This document shows, in pieces, positions 17,001-24,622 of a stretch of 32,190 nt of DNA (position 1 is the stretch's first letter; the number at the start of each line of letters is the position of its first letter). Where the stretch lies: the IMG/VR virus record IMGVR_UViG_3300030389_002262, positions 1 through 32,190 of that record; one strand, given 5' to 3'. The position numbers and the translations under genes were made by a program. A model generated the notes under the pieces. That model was given only the letters and a program-made list of their open reading frames with translations, was not told the DNA's origin and did not search any database. The DNA comes from a virus.

Positions 17001-18354
17001 AGACCAAAAGAATTACAAAAAAGAAATTATTAAGAAAAAAACTACACAAACAATGGAACTTATAGACCAAGATACAGGTCAAATCTTTCGTACATTAAAT
17101 ACAAAAGATATTAAGGTTGATAATAATAATGTAATTTTTAGTAAAAAAACTGGTGAAATTTTTTTAGACCCACAAAAAACACCTAATGTTGTTGCAATAC
17201 CAAGAACAATAACAAATGTAGATTTCGATACAGTTAGAATTGTTAATAAAGATACTGGTGAAATTGTTTCTGAATACCCATTAGGTAGTGATGTTAATGT
17301 TACTAAAACTTCTTACAGACCTGCTAAAATATACATAGATGAAGAAGCTGTATTTCAACAATTTGAAACAAAAGCATGGTTAAAACCTAGAGTTGAAGGA
17401 GTTAAACCACTTCCAGATATTTTTAAAACAAAAGAAGATTGGAAAAATTTTGTTCAACTACATGAATCTTATCATATTGTTTATCCTAGAAATAAAAAAG
17501 GAAATAAATATACCGAAACATTAGCTGAATATGAAAATAGAATTAATGGTTTAGCACTTAAAGAATTTAATAGACAAACCAAAATACAAACAGAAACACT
17601 TGAAACCTTTAGAGCTTCATTGAATACTGGTGTATTAAATACAGTTCTTATGGGTACACCTGCTGATAAACCAATCATCAATGATGGCATTGTTTATATA
17701 CCAATGAGTGTTGCAAGAAAATTTAAAATGCGTGAAGATGATTTAGTTAAAGGTTATGCTCGTATTGAAAATGGTTTATTAGGTTTGCCATTTCAATTCT
17801 ATTCATATTCTCTTGCAGCAGTATCAAAAATAACAGGTTCTTTTGTACAAGGAACAGTTAAAAATAGAGCAGCTGCAATTTCTGCTGCTTTAGCATTAGC
17901 TTATATGGGACAGAAATTAAGAACAAATGAATATACTTGGGAGCAATTAAGTTATGCTGATAAATTTGCTAGAGCTTTTGATTATTCTGGTTTAGCAAGT
18001 TTACATACTGCAATTCTTTATGAAGCTTTTCATACTTCATTAGCTTTAGATGGACCAGATATAAGTGGAGGATTATTAAAACCAAAATATAATGTAAATG
18101 AGGGTGGACCTGTAGACGCTGTTGCTGGTTTATTTGGAGCAGGTCCATCTATTGCATTTGATTTTGGAACAAACTCCTTTACACTTGCTACAGGAAAGAA
18201 ATTAGACTATGTAGAAGGTGGTATAAACTTTATAGATGGTGACAGGTCAGATGCAGCAGCAGAAATAGTAAGAAGATTACCATTTATGACATTGCCAGGG
18301 GTGTATGGAATATCAAGAGAAATAGCAAATACAATTGAAGATATAGGTGATTAA
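14023..18354 (+). CDS. Giant internal virion protein (T7 gp16-like) with HExxH motif
   Basis: 1443 residues (T7 gp16 is 1318). It is the second giant ejection protein, expected to reach the inner membrane. The T7 N-terminal lytic transglycosylase is not visible. Residues about 125-205 are hydrophobic and glycine-rich (LLNQFTAGFFDPVNLVALPF..), a possible membrane-active part. The central helical region contains SATDQELFEFLEQDPLKVMRAYVSKVAPAYEF, usual for gp16-like proteins. Residues about 977-1090 carry three beta-hairpin repeats of the type (D/N)xxTGEI. A zinc-peptidase-like HESYH lies at 1147-1151, with E1165, E1169 and E1171 downstream (TETLAEYENRIN). The C-terminal part has another glycine/alanine hydrophobic stretch (AAAISAALALAYMG). 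ATGA overlap with the previous gene. Confidence 0.88.
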   Translation: MTFLYKSRLPEKYQNEILRSYSNNQSFVPEQRPTWGDTWAAQISYTYGRIKERISDVYTYGRDPTRTGYYAKRDKNYNAFDDLFGYEDYADYLTTNAVNAEHMAILKNRIEYNKKTRQVLADSSLLNQFTAGFFDPVNLVALPFGGPAIGIGRSALRVGAGVGVITAGQELARAPFDPLNQPYEVAINMAFGIGAGTILGGLTGIAPTLKAKAIKTEQAEMDSFLANVGGIKADEYFPGPNQIDRSPFANVSNENLIKQKTVKDDELKKLTDEHESIRKRFYNGEDVYNKLTSLENKISNLKTEINPLKIESKLRLIDDAMSGKQDFKIASNALADGLLYNLVSVPLRRVINSKAGNKTKLMTMRLAADNGFLTTLEQMGLTASKGVYQLSQTRMGEMYKVMQSITNDWRNHAGKQEAFQKMTYNISNTSQRLKNLYNKVDSTDYLNVNPKDLTLQMYMKNVNYHRTFKTPLDELTEAQRKSIKALDTFYETYNQRLQSVGLLGQFDNINRSLGIKEKQLLKVKKEYNIHTETQPKETEFKSILENRIKELNEEIIELQGSAKFVDDVTEDKVFNPRFYNKQAILDNREKFEQIIKDSFLRDPFIYVKKGNEFVKEPMAIDEESLLKRAKQVTNNILGENDIANLDMTYNGSGRSKHLRHRQISATDQELFEFLEQDPLKVMRAYVSKVAPAYEFARAFNGKSIKDIRHEIYEDTLNNGGTLKDAYKHFKEFKHLYDRIVGVTVKNPDRLSYQTANVIRSLAQLNFLGRAVYSTISEPAKLFHDHHYKDVFKGMFTLIEAGFKGEGGKIARMQADEVMKAGEALDIVLQSTHLRFMDDLKSNPLQSNIWDKSRDVFFTLNGLAPVTNMLKQLDGIIRQHTIIDNSLKVKHGLATKEERLFLLRYGIDEDMANRIAKAKWQETDSGLYFANTEEWLNAKEFDHITSVKVISSSSDAPEWKGKQGVAAFARKEKKSVNKIEIRNVKTNELIDSYQDQKNYKKEIIKKKTTQTMELIDQDTGQIFRTLNTKDIKVDNNNVIFSKKTGEIFLDPQKTPNVVAIPRTITNVDFDTVRIVNKDTGEIVSEYPLGSDVNVTKTSYRPAKIYIDEEAVFQQFETKAWLKPRVEGVKPLPDIFKTKEDWKNFVQLHESYHIVYPRNKKGNKYTETLAEYENRINGLALKEFNRQTKIQTETLETFRASLNTGVLNTVLMGTPADKPIINDGIVYIPMSVARKFKMREDDLVKGYARIENGLLGLPFQFYSYSLAAVSKITGSFVQGTVKNRAAAISAALALAYMGQKLRTNEYTWEQLSYADKFARAFDYSGLASLHTAILYEAFHTSLALDGPDISGGLLKPKYNVNEGGPVDAVAGLFGAGPSIAFDFGTNSFTLATGKKLDYVEGGINFIDGDRSDAAAEIVRRLPFMTLPGVYGISREIANTIEDIGD

Positions 18355-20910
18355 ATGACAATTAGTATTTCAAATAATAATCCAAGAGTTAGTTATTCTG
18401 TAACTGAATCAGACACATTAAACACTTTTACAGTTTCATTTGAATTTTTTGCAGCAGCTGATTTAAATGTTTATGTAGATGGTACATTAAAAACATTAAC
18501 AGCAGACTATACTGTTACTGGTGGTAATGGTTCTACTGGAACAGTAGCAATGTCAGTAACAGGTGCAACAGGTGGTTCAACAGTTGTTATAACAAGAGAT
18601 ATAACTTTAGAAAGAACAACTGACTTCCCTGTTTCTGGTGCTTTTCAAGTAGAAACATTAAATACAGAGCTTGATAGATTCATTGCTATACAAGCAGATA
18701 TTGAAGATGATGTATCACGTTCAATAAAATTAGCTGATAAAGATGCTGCTGCATCAATGGAACTTCCATTAAAAGCAGATAGACTTGGTAAGGTTCTTAC
18801 TTTCCATGAAACTACAGGTGCAGCTCAAGTACAAACATATGCTAGTCCAGCAGCAACAGCAGGTATTGATGGAGTTACAGCAGGTACTGTTACAGCAAGT
18901 AAGTTTTTACAAGTAGATTCAAATCGTGATTTAACAACCATACGTAATCTTACATCTGATGGTACAATTACAGCATCTTCATTTGTTATTGGTTCAGCAG
19001 CCATTAACGAAAATGATTTAGAAGCTTTAGATGATGTAACAGCTGGAATAGTTTCTGCAAGTAAGGCAGTTATTGTTGATACAAATAAAGATATTACAGG
19101 CTTTAGGAATATTACTGCAACTGGTGAATTAGATGCTGTTTCTTTAGATATATCTGGTGATGCAAATATTGCTGGTGAAGTGCAAACAACTAAGATTGCT
19201 TTTACTGATGGTGATGATGCAATGACTATAACTGATACTGGTTTAGTCGAATTTAATACTGGTTTTAATGTAGGTTCAGATGCTTCTGGTGATATATTAT
19301 ATCATAATGGAACTAAATATGTCAGATTACCTAAAGGAAATGATGGACAATCACTTGTTCTTTCTAGTGGAATACCTGCTTGGGTTTCAACTTCAACAAC
19401 TTTATCTGCTGAAACTTTAAATCTTACTTTAAATGATGATTCAAATGCTGTTGGACCAATTTTAGATTTTACACGAAATACAGCTTCCCCAGCTAATAAT
19501 GATTACATAATGAATATTAGAGCTACAAGTAAAGATTCTGGTGGCAATAATACTGAGTATGGAAGAATTGCTGTTTTAATTAGTGACCCTGCTGATGGTA
19601 ATGAAGATGGAGCAATGCAATTTTATAGTTTGAAAGCTGGTTCTTTAAGTGCTTGGCTTACACATACTGGTGGAGGAAGTAATACTTCAATTACTAATTT
19701 TAGTGAAAATGTAGGTTTTTCTGCAAGTAGAACAGTATATGCACATAATGGTATTTTCTTTCCAGATGATAAAACTTTAAAATTTGGCAACAATGAAACT
19801 GACCCTAAAGTAACAGTTACATGGGATGAAGCAGGTACAGATACTTTACACATAGTAGCAGATGATGGTGATGGATTAGGTATTACATTATCAGCAGATA
19901 ATGCTGATGATAATGGTGATAGTTGGAAACTAAATGTAGCTGATGGTGGAACATTTACTCTTGCTAATAATACTTCTGGTTCACAAGTAACTAAATTAAC
20001 ATTAACAACAGGTGGTGCATTAACTACAACAGGTTCAATTTCTGCAACAGTTGGTGAATTTTCTTCTTCAACAAGAGATAACAATTTTAAAATTATTAGT
20101 ACAGATTCAAGTGCAGATTCTGGTCCAAGATTAGAATTAGATAGACAATCTTCATCACCTGCTGATGATGATACATTAGGAATTATATTATTTAAAGGAA
20201 AGCAAGAAATAGGTAGTAGTAATTTTAATGCTACTTATGCACAAATTTTTGCAAGCATAGTTGACCATGAGGGTAATGGTTCATCATCTTTTTGTGAAGG
20301 TTCTTTAACTTTAAGAACTAATGGTAATGCAGCTGGAACAAACACTTCACATGATTATGTTTTTAAATCTGCATCTTTAGGTATTCCTCATAAAACAATT
20401 ATTTTTGAGGGGGAAACAGCTGATGCTCACGAAACTTCTTTTGTTGTAACTGAACCTACTGCTGATAGAACAATTACATTTAAAAATGAAAGTGGTACTG
20501 TAGCATTTACAAGTGACATACCAGCAGGTGGTATAGCTAGTCTTGCAGCAGACACAACTCCAGAATTAGGTGGTAACTTAGATGTTCTTACTCATAGTAT
20601 TGTAACAAGTGCAAGTAATAGAGATATTAATTTAGACCCTCATGGTAATGGTCAAGTTACTTTTAAAGGTAATGCAACAAAAGGCTCTGGTCAGTTTGTA
20701 TTAAATTGCGAAGATAATTCACATGGAATTACTATTAAAGGACCACCACATTCAGCAGGTGCTAGCTATACATTAACTTTACCTAACACAGATGGTAATG
20801 CAAATGAAGTTTTAAAAACAGATGGTTCTGGTAATTTAGATTGGGTTGCACAATCAAGTGGTGGTATAACAACTGGTAAAGCAATCGCAATGGCAATGAT
20901 TTTTGGATAA
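18355..20910 (+). CDS. Tail fibre with T7 gp17-like N-terminal domain
   Basis: 851 residues. Residues 1-150 match the T7 tail-fibre N-terminal domain that docks on the tail (YSVTESDTLNTFTVSFEFFAAADLNVYVDG, ITLERTTDFPVSGAFQVETLNTELDRFIAIQADIEDDVSRSIKL). After this comes a repetitive beta region with two tandem copies of a roughly 55-65-residue unit: VTAGTVTASKFLQVDSNRDL..IRNLTSDGTI, then VTAGIVSASKAVIVDTNKDI..FRNITATGEL. A long beta shaft follows, and a C-terminal segment ending in a glycine-rich tail (DWVAQSSGG...AMAMIFG). No S74 peptidase chaperone is visible. It should bind the host receptor. It starts immediately after the previous stop. Confidence 0.92.
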   Translation: MTISISNNNPRVSYSVTESDTLNTFTVSFEFFAAADLNVYVDGTLKTLTADYTVTGGNGSTGTVAMSVTGATGGSTVVITRDITLERTTDFPVSGAFQVETLNTELDRFIAIQADIEDDVSRSIKLADKDAAASMELPLKADRLGKVLTFHETTGAAQVQTYASPAATAGIDGVTAGTVTASKFLQVDSNRDLTTIRNLTSDGTITASSFVIGSAAINENDLEALDDVTAGIVSASKAVIVDTNKDITGFRNITATGELDAVSLDISGDANIAGEVQTTKIAFTDGDDAMTITDTGLVEFNTGFNVGSDASGDILYHNGTKYVRLPKGNDGQSLVLSSGIPAWVSTSTTLSAETLNLTLNDDSNAVGPILDFTRNTASPANNDYIMNIRATSKDSGGNNTEYGRIAVLISDPADGNEDGAMQFYSLKAGSLSAWLTHTGGGSNTSITNFSENVGFSASRTVYAHNGIFFPDDKTLKFGNNETDPKVTVTWDEAGTDTLHIVADDGDGLGITLSADNADDNGDSWKLNVADGGTFTLANNTSGSQVTKLTLTTGGALTTTGSISATVGEFSSSTRDNNFKIISTDSSADSGPRLELDRQSSSPADDDTLGIILFKGKQEIGSSNFNATYAQIFASIVDHEGNGSSSFCEGSLTLRTNGNAAGTNTSHDYVFKSASLGIPHKTIIFEGETADAHETSFVVTEPTADRTITFKNESGTVAFTSDIPAGGIASLAADTTPELGGNLDVLTHSIVTSASNRDINLDPHGNGQVTFKGNATKGSGQFVLNCEDNSHGITIKGPPHSAGASYTLTLPNTDGNANEVLKTDGSGNLDWVAQSSGGITTGKAIAMAMIFG

Positions 20911-20925
20911 CAAAGGAGGTAACTC

Positions 20926-21345
20926 ATGGGTGCAAGTAATCCAGATATAGTAAGTGTAGCAACAATTAAAGGTGTTAACTGTGGTTTTAATTTATCAGCT
21001 ACAGCTACAGCAACACTTTTTACTGTTAATTCAAATAAGTTAGTAAAAATAAATAGTATTATTTGTGCAAACGTAGATGGTACAAATGCAGCAACATTAG
21101 ATTTATTTGTAAGTGGTGTTGGAACTACAAATGATGATGGTATTACTATAACAGATGGTTCTTCTGGTGCGCCAGCTGGCTCAGATATTTACTTAGCAAA
21201 AACAGTTTCAGTACCAGCAGATGCAACTTTGGTTGTATTAAGTTCACCTATTTATTTAATGGAGGGTGATATTCTTAAAGGTGGTGCTAATGCTGCAAGT
21301 GACTTAGATTTATTTATTTCAATGGACATTATTGATGATGCGTAA
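20926..21345 (+). CDS. Small beta-sandwich-like tail/fibre-associated protein
   Basis: 139 residues, hydrophobic and beta-rich with alternating Thr/Val/Ala. The plan IVSVATIKGVNCGFNLSATATATLFTVNSNKLVKINSIICANVDGTNAATLDLFVS...TVSVPADATLVVLSSPIYLMEGDILKG recurs in many marine phages in virion gene clusters near fibre genes, probably a small jelly-roll or Ig-like virion protein. Its exact role is not known. A clear AAGGAGG seven bases upstream fixes the ATG at 20926. Confidence 0.8.
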   Translation: MGASNPDIVSVATIKGVNCGFNLSATATATLFTVNSNKLVKINSIICANVDGTNAATLDLFVSGVGTTNDDGITITDGSSGAPAGSDIYLAKTVSVPADATLVVLSSPIYLMEGDILKGGANAASDLDLFISMDIIDDA

Positions 21346-21353
21346 GGTGTAAC

Positions 21354-22382
21354 ATGGGAAGATATTTTGGCGGAATTATAAAAAATAGTACCGATTCTTT
21401 ACCAAATACAAATTCTAAAACAGGTGCTGCAAGTGGTGTTTGGACAATAGCAGAAGCAGCTCAATTACATGGAAGTAGTAAGTTTCCACGTGGTGATGTT
21501 ACTGATGGTAGAATAAATACAACAACAGCATGGATTGGTCGTGGTTTTGACAATAATAGAAATAATCATATTGATCAAAAAAGTTTTGATAGTAATGGAG
21601 ATGCTACGCATTGGGCTTATTTTACTTACAGTGGAAATGCTAGGGCAAGAGGTGTGGTTACAAACTATACGATTGGAGTAATTGGAGGTGGATTTTATTG
21701 TTGTGGTGCAAGTGACATATCAACTATAAATAAAATAACTTTTTCTACTCAAGCAAATGCAGAAGATTATGGAGATTTAAATGGTGGAGCAGTTTCAGTA
21801 TCTTGTCATATGAGTGAAACAAAAGGTTTTTGGAATGGTGGTAGAAGAGGTAGTTATTATGATGATATAGAAGAAAAAGATATAACAAGTAGTGGTAACA
21901 CAAGTGACTGGGGAACTCTTGGTACAACAGTTTATGATAGTGGTGCAATGGGTACACCAACTAAAATGATTGTATGCAAAATAAGTCAAACTTCTGATAC
22001 AGATACTATACACTCTGTAGATTTAACATCTGCTTCAAATAGTGTTGATTTTGGTGATTTATTAGCGCAAACAAATCAAGCATATTGTGCAGGTAATGAT
22101 ACAGAAGGAATTGTTCGTGACCACCATAACGGTGATACTAGAACAGCAGCTGATAAAATTGTATTTGCTACAAATTCAGATGCTGTTGACCATGGTGATG
22201 CAACAGGTGATGATGAATGTGGTGTAGTTGGTGATGATGTACGTGTAATGATTTATGGTGGTGGAACTGGTGGTTGGCAAGACCGAATCGAAACAATGAC
22301 TTACGCAAGTGGTGGGAACGCATCAGACTACGGAGATTTAACATCAGGACATGATGGTGGTGGTGGGCAAGCTCATAATTAG
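21354..22382 (+). CDS. Repeat-blade (beta-propeller-like) adhesin candidate
   Basis: 342 residues. Five units repeat every 46-47 residues, each centred on a four-strand-like motif with the core (N/D)xxD(Y/W/F/H)G(D/T): QANAEDYGDL, SGNTSDWGTL, ASNSVDFGDL, NSDAVDHGDA and GGNASDYGDL, with core positions at residues 135, 182, 229, 276 and 322. A degenerate sixth unit lies near 86-100 (WAYFTYSGNARARG). Such spacing is typical of propeller blades. The N-terminus contains SGVWTIAEAAQLH, a motif seen in phage tail proteins. The last unit ends without a second half and could close the ring with the N-terminus. A receptor-binding role is inferred from its place after the fibre. AAGGTG precedes the ATG. 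Confidence 0.8.
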   Translation: MGRYFGGIIKNSTDSLPNTNSKTGAASGVWTIAEAAQLHGSSKFPRGDVTDGRINTTTAWIGRGFDNNRNNHIDQKSFDSNGDATHWAYFTYSGNARARGVVTNYTIGVIGGGFYCCGASDISTINKITFSTQANAEDYGDLNGGAVSVSCHMSETKGFWNGGRRGSYYDDIEEKDITSSGNTSDWGTLGTTVYDSGAMGTPTKMIVCKISQTSDTDTIHSVDLTSASNSVDFGDLLAQTNQAYCAGNDTEGIVRDHHNGDTRTAADKIVFATNSDAVDHGDATGDDECGVVGDDVRVMIYGGGTGGWQDRIETMTYASGGNASDYGDLTSGHDGGGGQAHN

Positions 22383-22390
22383 GAATTAAT

Positions 22391-23197
22391 ATGTTTGATA
22401 TTCAAGAGTATAAAAAAAATACTGACTTAGATAAATGTTATTTAAATATGTTAGATAACATTAATAATAAATTACCAGCAATTAATAGAGATGGAAAAAA
22501 CTTTCACAAATCACATTCACAATTTATGAATGTTACTGTTGATGTAAATGATATTTCACCTATAAGAAGTTTATCTCATATACTTGCTGTTATTGAAAAA
22601 ACTAAATTAGCACTACAAGAAGGAACTATTAATATACAAAAAAGAAAAATTAAACTAAATCATTGTATAGAAAAATTAGAAAAAGAAAAATGTAATTATA
22701 AAAAAGATTTACTTGTTGTTAAAATAAGAAGTTTAGAAACAAAAATAGATAATCAAAAAAACTATATGAATGGTGCTGTAAGAAAAATTAATTTTTTTAT
22801 TAATCAGTATAATAAAGTTTTAGAAAAAAATAATTTAAAAAATATTACAGAAGAAATGTTTGAGAAAGCTGAAGTAAGACACCATATTATGAAAGTATTT
22901 AAACAAGCATTACTTGTTTGTCGTTCTAAAGGTGGTGTTATTGATGAAGGAAATCAAATTTATTTTTTTGATTTAGGTATTAATGGTTTTGTAGCACAAG
23001 CAGAAATTAATATGTATTTAAAATATGAACAAGAAGTTGTTAAAAATGGTGGTATTCCTACACATGAAATGCAGATTAAATGGTTAGAAAGTTGTGCAGA
23101 TAAATATGAAAATATGCCAATAGATTATTTAAAAAGTAGAGGATTTGAAAAATTAGATTATGAAAGTTTAAATCATGGCACAAGTACAGTTAGTTAA
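22391..23197 (+). CDS. Coiled-coil protein of unknown function in the tail/lysis interval
   Basis: 268 residues. The first 50 are polar. Residues about 60-150 form a strong lysine-rich coiled coil (IEKTKLALQEGTINIQKRKIKL..), and residues about 155-260 look globular, with RHHIMKVFKQALLVCRSKGG and YFFDLGINGFVAQAEINMYLKYEQEV. No family is recognised. Gene position after the adhesin and before the lysis genes suggests a virion or tail-accessory protein, but that is only context. AGGAATT precedes the ATG. The end overlaps the next gene by 23 bases. Confidence 0.78.
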   Translation: MFDIQEYKKNTDLDKCYLNMLDNINNKLPAINRDGKNFHKSHSQFMNVTVDVNDISPIRSLSHILAVIEKTKLALQEGTINIQKRKIKLNHCIEKLEKEKCNYKKDLLVVKIRSLETKIDNQKNYMNGAVRKINFFINQYNKVLEKNNLKNITEEMFEKAEVRHHIMKVFKQALLVCRSKGGVIDEGNQIYFFDLGINGFVAQAEINMYLKYEQEVVKNGGIPTHEMQIKWLESCADKYENMPIDYLKSRGFEKLDYESLNHGTSTVS

Positions 23198-23492
23198 ATT
23201 TATTTACACAAGAAAAAAAGATGGCATTATGCCATCAGAAATTAATTTTTATTTAGATTGTAATTATGTTGGCATTCATCCTAACACTATTGATGGAGTT
23301 GAATATCATTTAGGTTTTGTTAATGATGGTGCTTCATTATCAACAGGCACATCAGTAATAGCATCTAAAAATGATTTACTTACTTATTTAAATTCATGTG
23401 ATAGTTTGGTTGATTGTGATGGTAATACAGTTACAGCTTCTAATGAAGCTGATAGACTATGGGTAAGTACAATAGTTCCTATAAGTGAGTAA
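23175..23492 (+). CDS. Small acidic protein, function unknown
   Basis: 105 residues, starting inside the last codons of the preceding gene in another frame (23-base overlap), so probably translationally coupled. It has a mixed, soluble-looking composition: INFYLDCNYVGIHPNTIDGVEYHLGFVNDGASL, then a helical ASKNDLLTYLNS and a threonine/serine-rich end. No motif is recognised. It could be virion associated like its neighbours. Confidence 0.7.
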   Translation: MAQVQLVKFIYTRKKDGIMPSEINFYLDCNYVGIHPNTIDGVEYHLGFVNDGASLSTGTSVIASKNDLLTYLNSCDSLVDCDGNTVTASNEADRLWVSTIVPISE

Positions 23493-23497
23493 ATAAA

Positions 23498-23926
23498 ATG
23501 GTGGACCCAGTATCAGGAATGTTAATTGCTTTTACAGCAGTTAAAAAAGGTATTAGTATGGGGAAAGAACTCCATTCTATGTCTAAAGATTTAAATAATC
23601 TTTTTTCTTTTATTGATGGAGCAAAAGAAGCTAAACAAAAAAACGATAAGTCTGACCCTCTTAGCTCTTACATTGCTTATGAAAAAGCAATGGACTATGA
23701 AAAACAACTTAAAGATATTATTATATCTACACGTGGTATAAAAGGTTGGAATAAGTTTGAGCAGTTTAGAAGAGAAGCTAAGAAGAATGAACGTGAAACA
23801 AGATATGCTGCAATAAGAAGAAGAAATGAAATTTTAAATATACTTAGTATTATCTTTGCAGCTTGTATTGTTATTGCAGGTGCTATTGGTTTATTTTATT
23901 TTGCTTATTATTTAAGAAAACTATAA
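23498..23926 (+). CDS. Membrane-anchored protein preceding the lysis genes
   Basis: 142 residues. An amphipathic N-terminus (VDPVSGMLIAFTAVKKGISMGKELHSMSKDLNNLFSFI) is followed by a charged helical middle (AYEKAMDYEKQLKDIIISTRGIKGWNKFEQFRREAKKNERETRYAAIRRRNEIL). One C-terminal transmembrane helix spans about residues 115-136 (LNILSIIFAACIVIAGAIGLFYFAYYL). Proteins of this plan occur near the end of the late region in many marine phages. The role is unknown; a tail-tip or envelope-interacting protein, or a lysis accessory protein, are possibilities. No strong Shine-Dalgarno is seen before ATG 23498. Confidence 0.75.
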   Translation: MVDPVSGMLIAFTAVKKGISMGKELHSMSKDLNNLFSFIDGAKEAKQKNDKSDPLSSYIAYEKAMDYEKQLKDIIISTRGIKGWNKFEQFRREAKKNERETRYAAIRRRNEILNILSIIFAACIVIAGAIGLFYFAYYLRKL

Positions 23927-23932
23927 TGATGA

Positions 23933-24031
23933 ATGTCGCAAAATTTTATTATGCTTTTAGTTTTAATTGCTTTACTATTGGCTTATTGGGAAGCAATGAC
24001 GTTTGAACCATGGTGGTTGTTTATTAAATGA
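23933..24031 (+). CDS. 32-residue single-span membrane peptide
   Basis: A very small reading frame just after the previous stop: MSQNFIMLLVLIALLLAYWE, then AMTFEPWWLFIK. A hydrophobic helix is followed by a short aromatic tail. The stop overlaps the next ATG as ATGA (24028-24031), the same coupling used throughout this operon. This and its place among holin-like genes argue that it is real, despite no clear Shine-Dalgarno. A part in lysis (small holin, antiholin or spanin-like peptide) is possible but inferred only from context. Confidence 0.6.
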   Translation: MSQNFIMLLVLIALLLAYWEAMTFEPWWLFIK

Positions 24032-24228
24032 ATCCAGAACGATTAGATAAATGGAGAATCATTCCTAGACTTATAATGTTATCATTAATAGTAATGACAT
24101 TTCGTGTTATCGAATGGTTTATATCATTGCCAGACCCATCATTAGAACAAGCAGCTTTACCATCTGTAATGACAGGCGCATTAACTGGTGCGTTTGCTGT
24201 GTTTTTAGGAAGTGGAAAGAAAGAATGA
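24028..24228 (+). CDS. Small two-span membrane protein, holin candidate
   Basis: 66 residues with two hydrophobic segments: IIPRLIMLSLIVMTFRVIEWFI (about 11-32) and LPSVMTGALTGAFAVFLG (about 44-61), and a short basic C-terminus. The W..iPRL......yr...W...LpdPs...a.l.S...Ga......f.lg layout recurs in small phage membrane proteins next to endolysin genes. Holin or lysis-accessory function is inferred. ATGA overlaps join it to the genes on both sides. Confidence 0.75.
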   Translation: MNPERLDKWRIIPRLIMLSLIVMTFRVIEWFISLPDPSLEQAALPSVMTGALTGAFAVFLGSGKKE

Positions 24229-24620
24229 TTAAAGATGTATTAGGTGTTGTATCTGGTGTTGTTGGTGAGTTTGTTGAAGATAAAGATAAGAAGAACCAAC
24301 TGCGAGCAGAGTTAAAAAAGAAACTTATTGATTTAGATTTAGCACAAAGCCAAGCTAATATAGAGCAAGCTAAACATTCTAGCATTTTTGTTGCTGGTGC
24401 CAGACCAGCTATTATGTGGGTGTGTTGTTTAGGTTTGCTTTGTAATTTTTTTATACTACCTATTGGTGAATGGATTGCTATGATGTGGTATCCATGGCTT
24501 AAGTTACCTACCCTTGATAGTAGTGAACTTATGACTTTAACACTTTCGCTTTTAGGATTGGGTGGCATGAGAAGTTTTGAGAAATCAAAAGGTGTTGCAA
24601 GAAATAAATTAAAGGAGTAA
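24225..24620 (+). CDS. Holin of the GTA/3TM type
   Basis: 131 residues from ATG 24225, which overlaps the previous stop as ATGA; an in-frame upstream extension to 24114 lies inside the previous gene and is unlikely. The N-terminal half is a charged helix (VEDKDKKNQLRAELKKKLIDLDLAQSQ). The C-terminal half has FVAGARPAIMWVCCLGLLCNFFILPIGEWI and LPTLDSSELMTLTLSLLGLGGMRSFEKSKG, the R-P...W...........P........l......L....LG.gg.R..EK pattern of the 3TM holins found in gene transfer agents and phages. It should make the inner-membrane lesion that releases the endolysin encoded next. Confidence 0.85.
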   Translation: MIKDVLGVVSGVVGEFVEDKDKKNQLRAELKKKLIDLDLAQSQANIEQAKHSSIFVAGARPAIMWVCCLGLLCNFFILPIGEWIAMMWYPWLKLPTLDSSELMTLTLSLLGLGGMRSFEKSKGVARNKLKE

Positions 24621-24622
24621 TT

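Noticed and set aside
19623-20084. 153-codon - strand open frame under the tail fibre gene
   Set aside because: It lies wholly inside a strong, recognisable fibre gene, is Pro/Val/Ser-rich as expected from the complement of fibre codons, and has no ribosome site or neighbour on that strand.
21745-22013. Two - strand frames rich in Tyr, His, Leu and Cys under the propeller gene
   Set aside because: They are complements of the repeated blade codons, so the apparent composition is an artefact.
24119-24568. 149-codon - strand frame opposite the holin genes
   Set aside because: The + strand carries a chain of overlapping membrane genes ending in a recognisable 3TM holin; the antisense frame has no family features.
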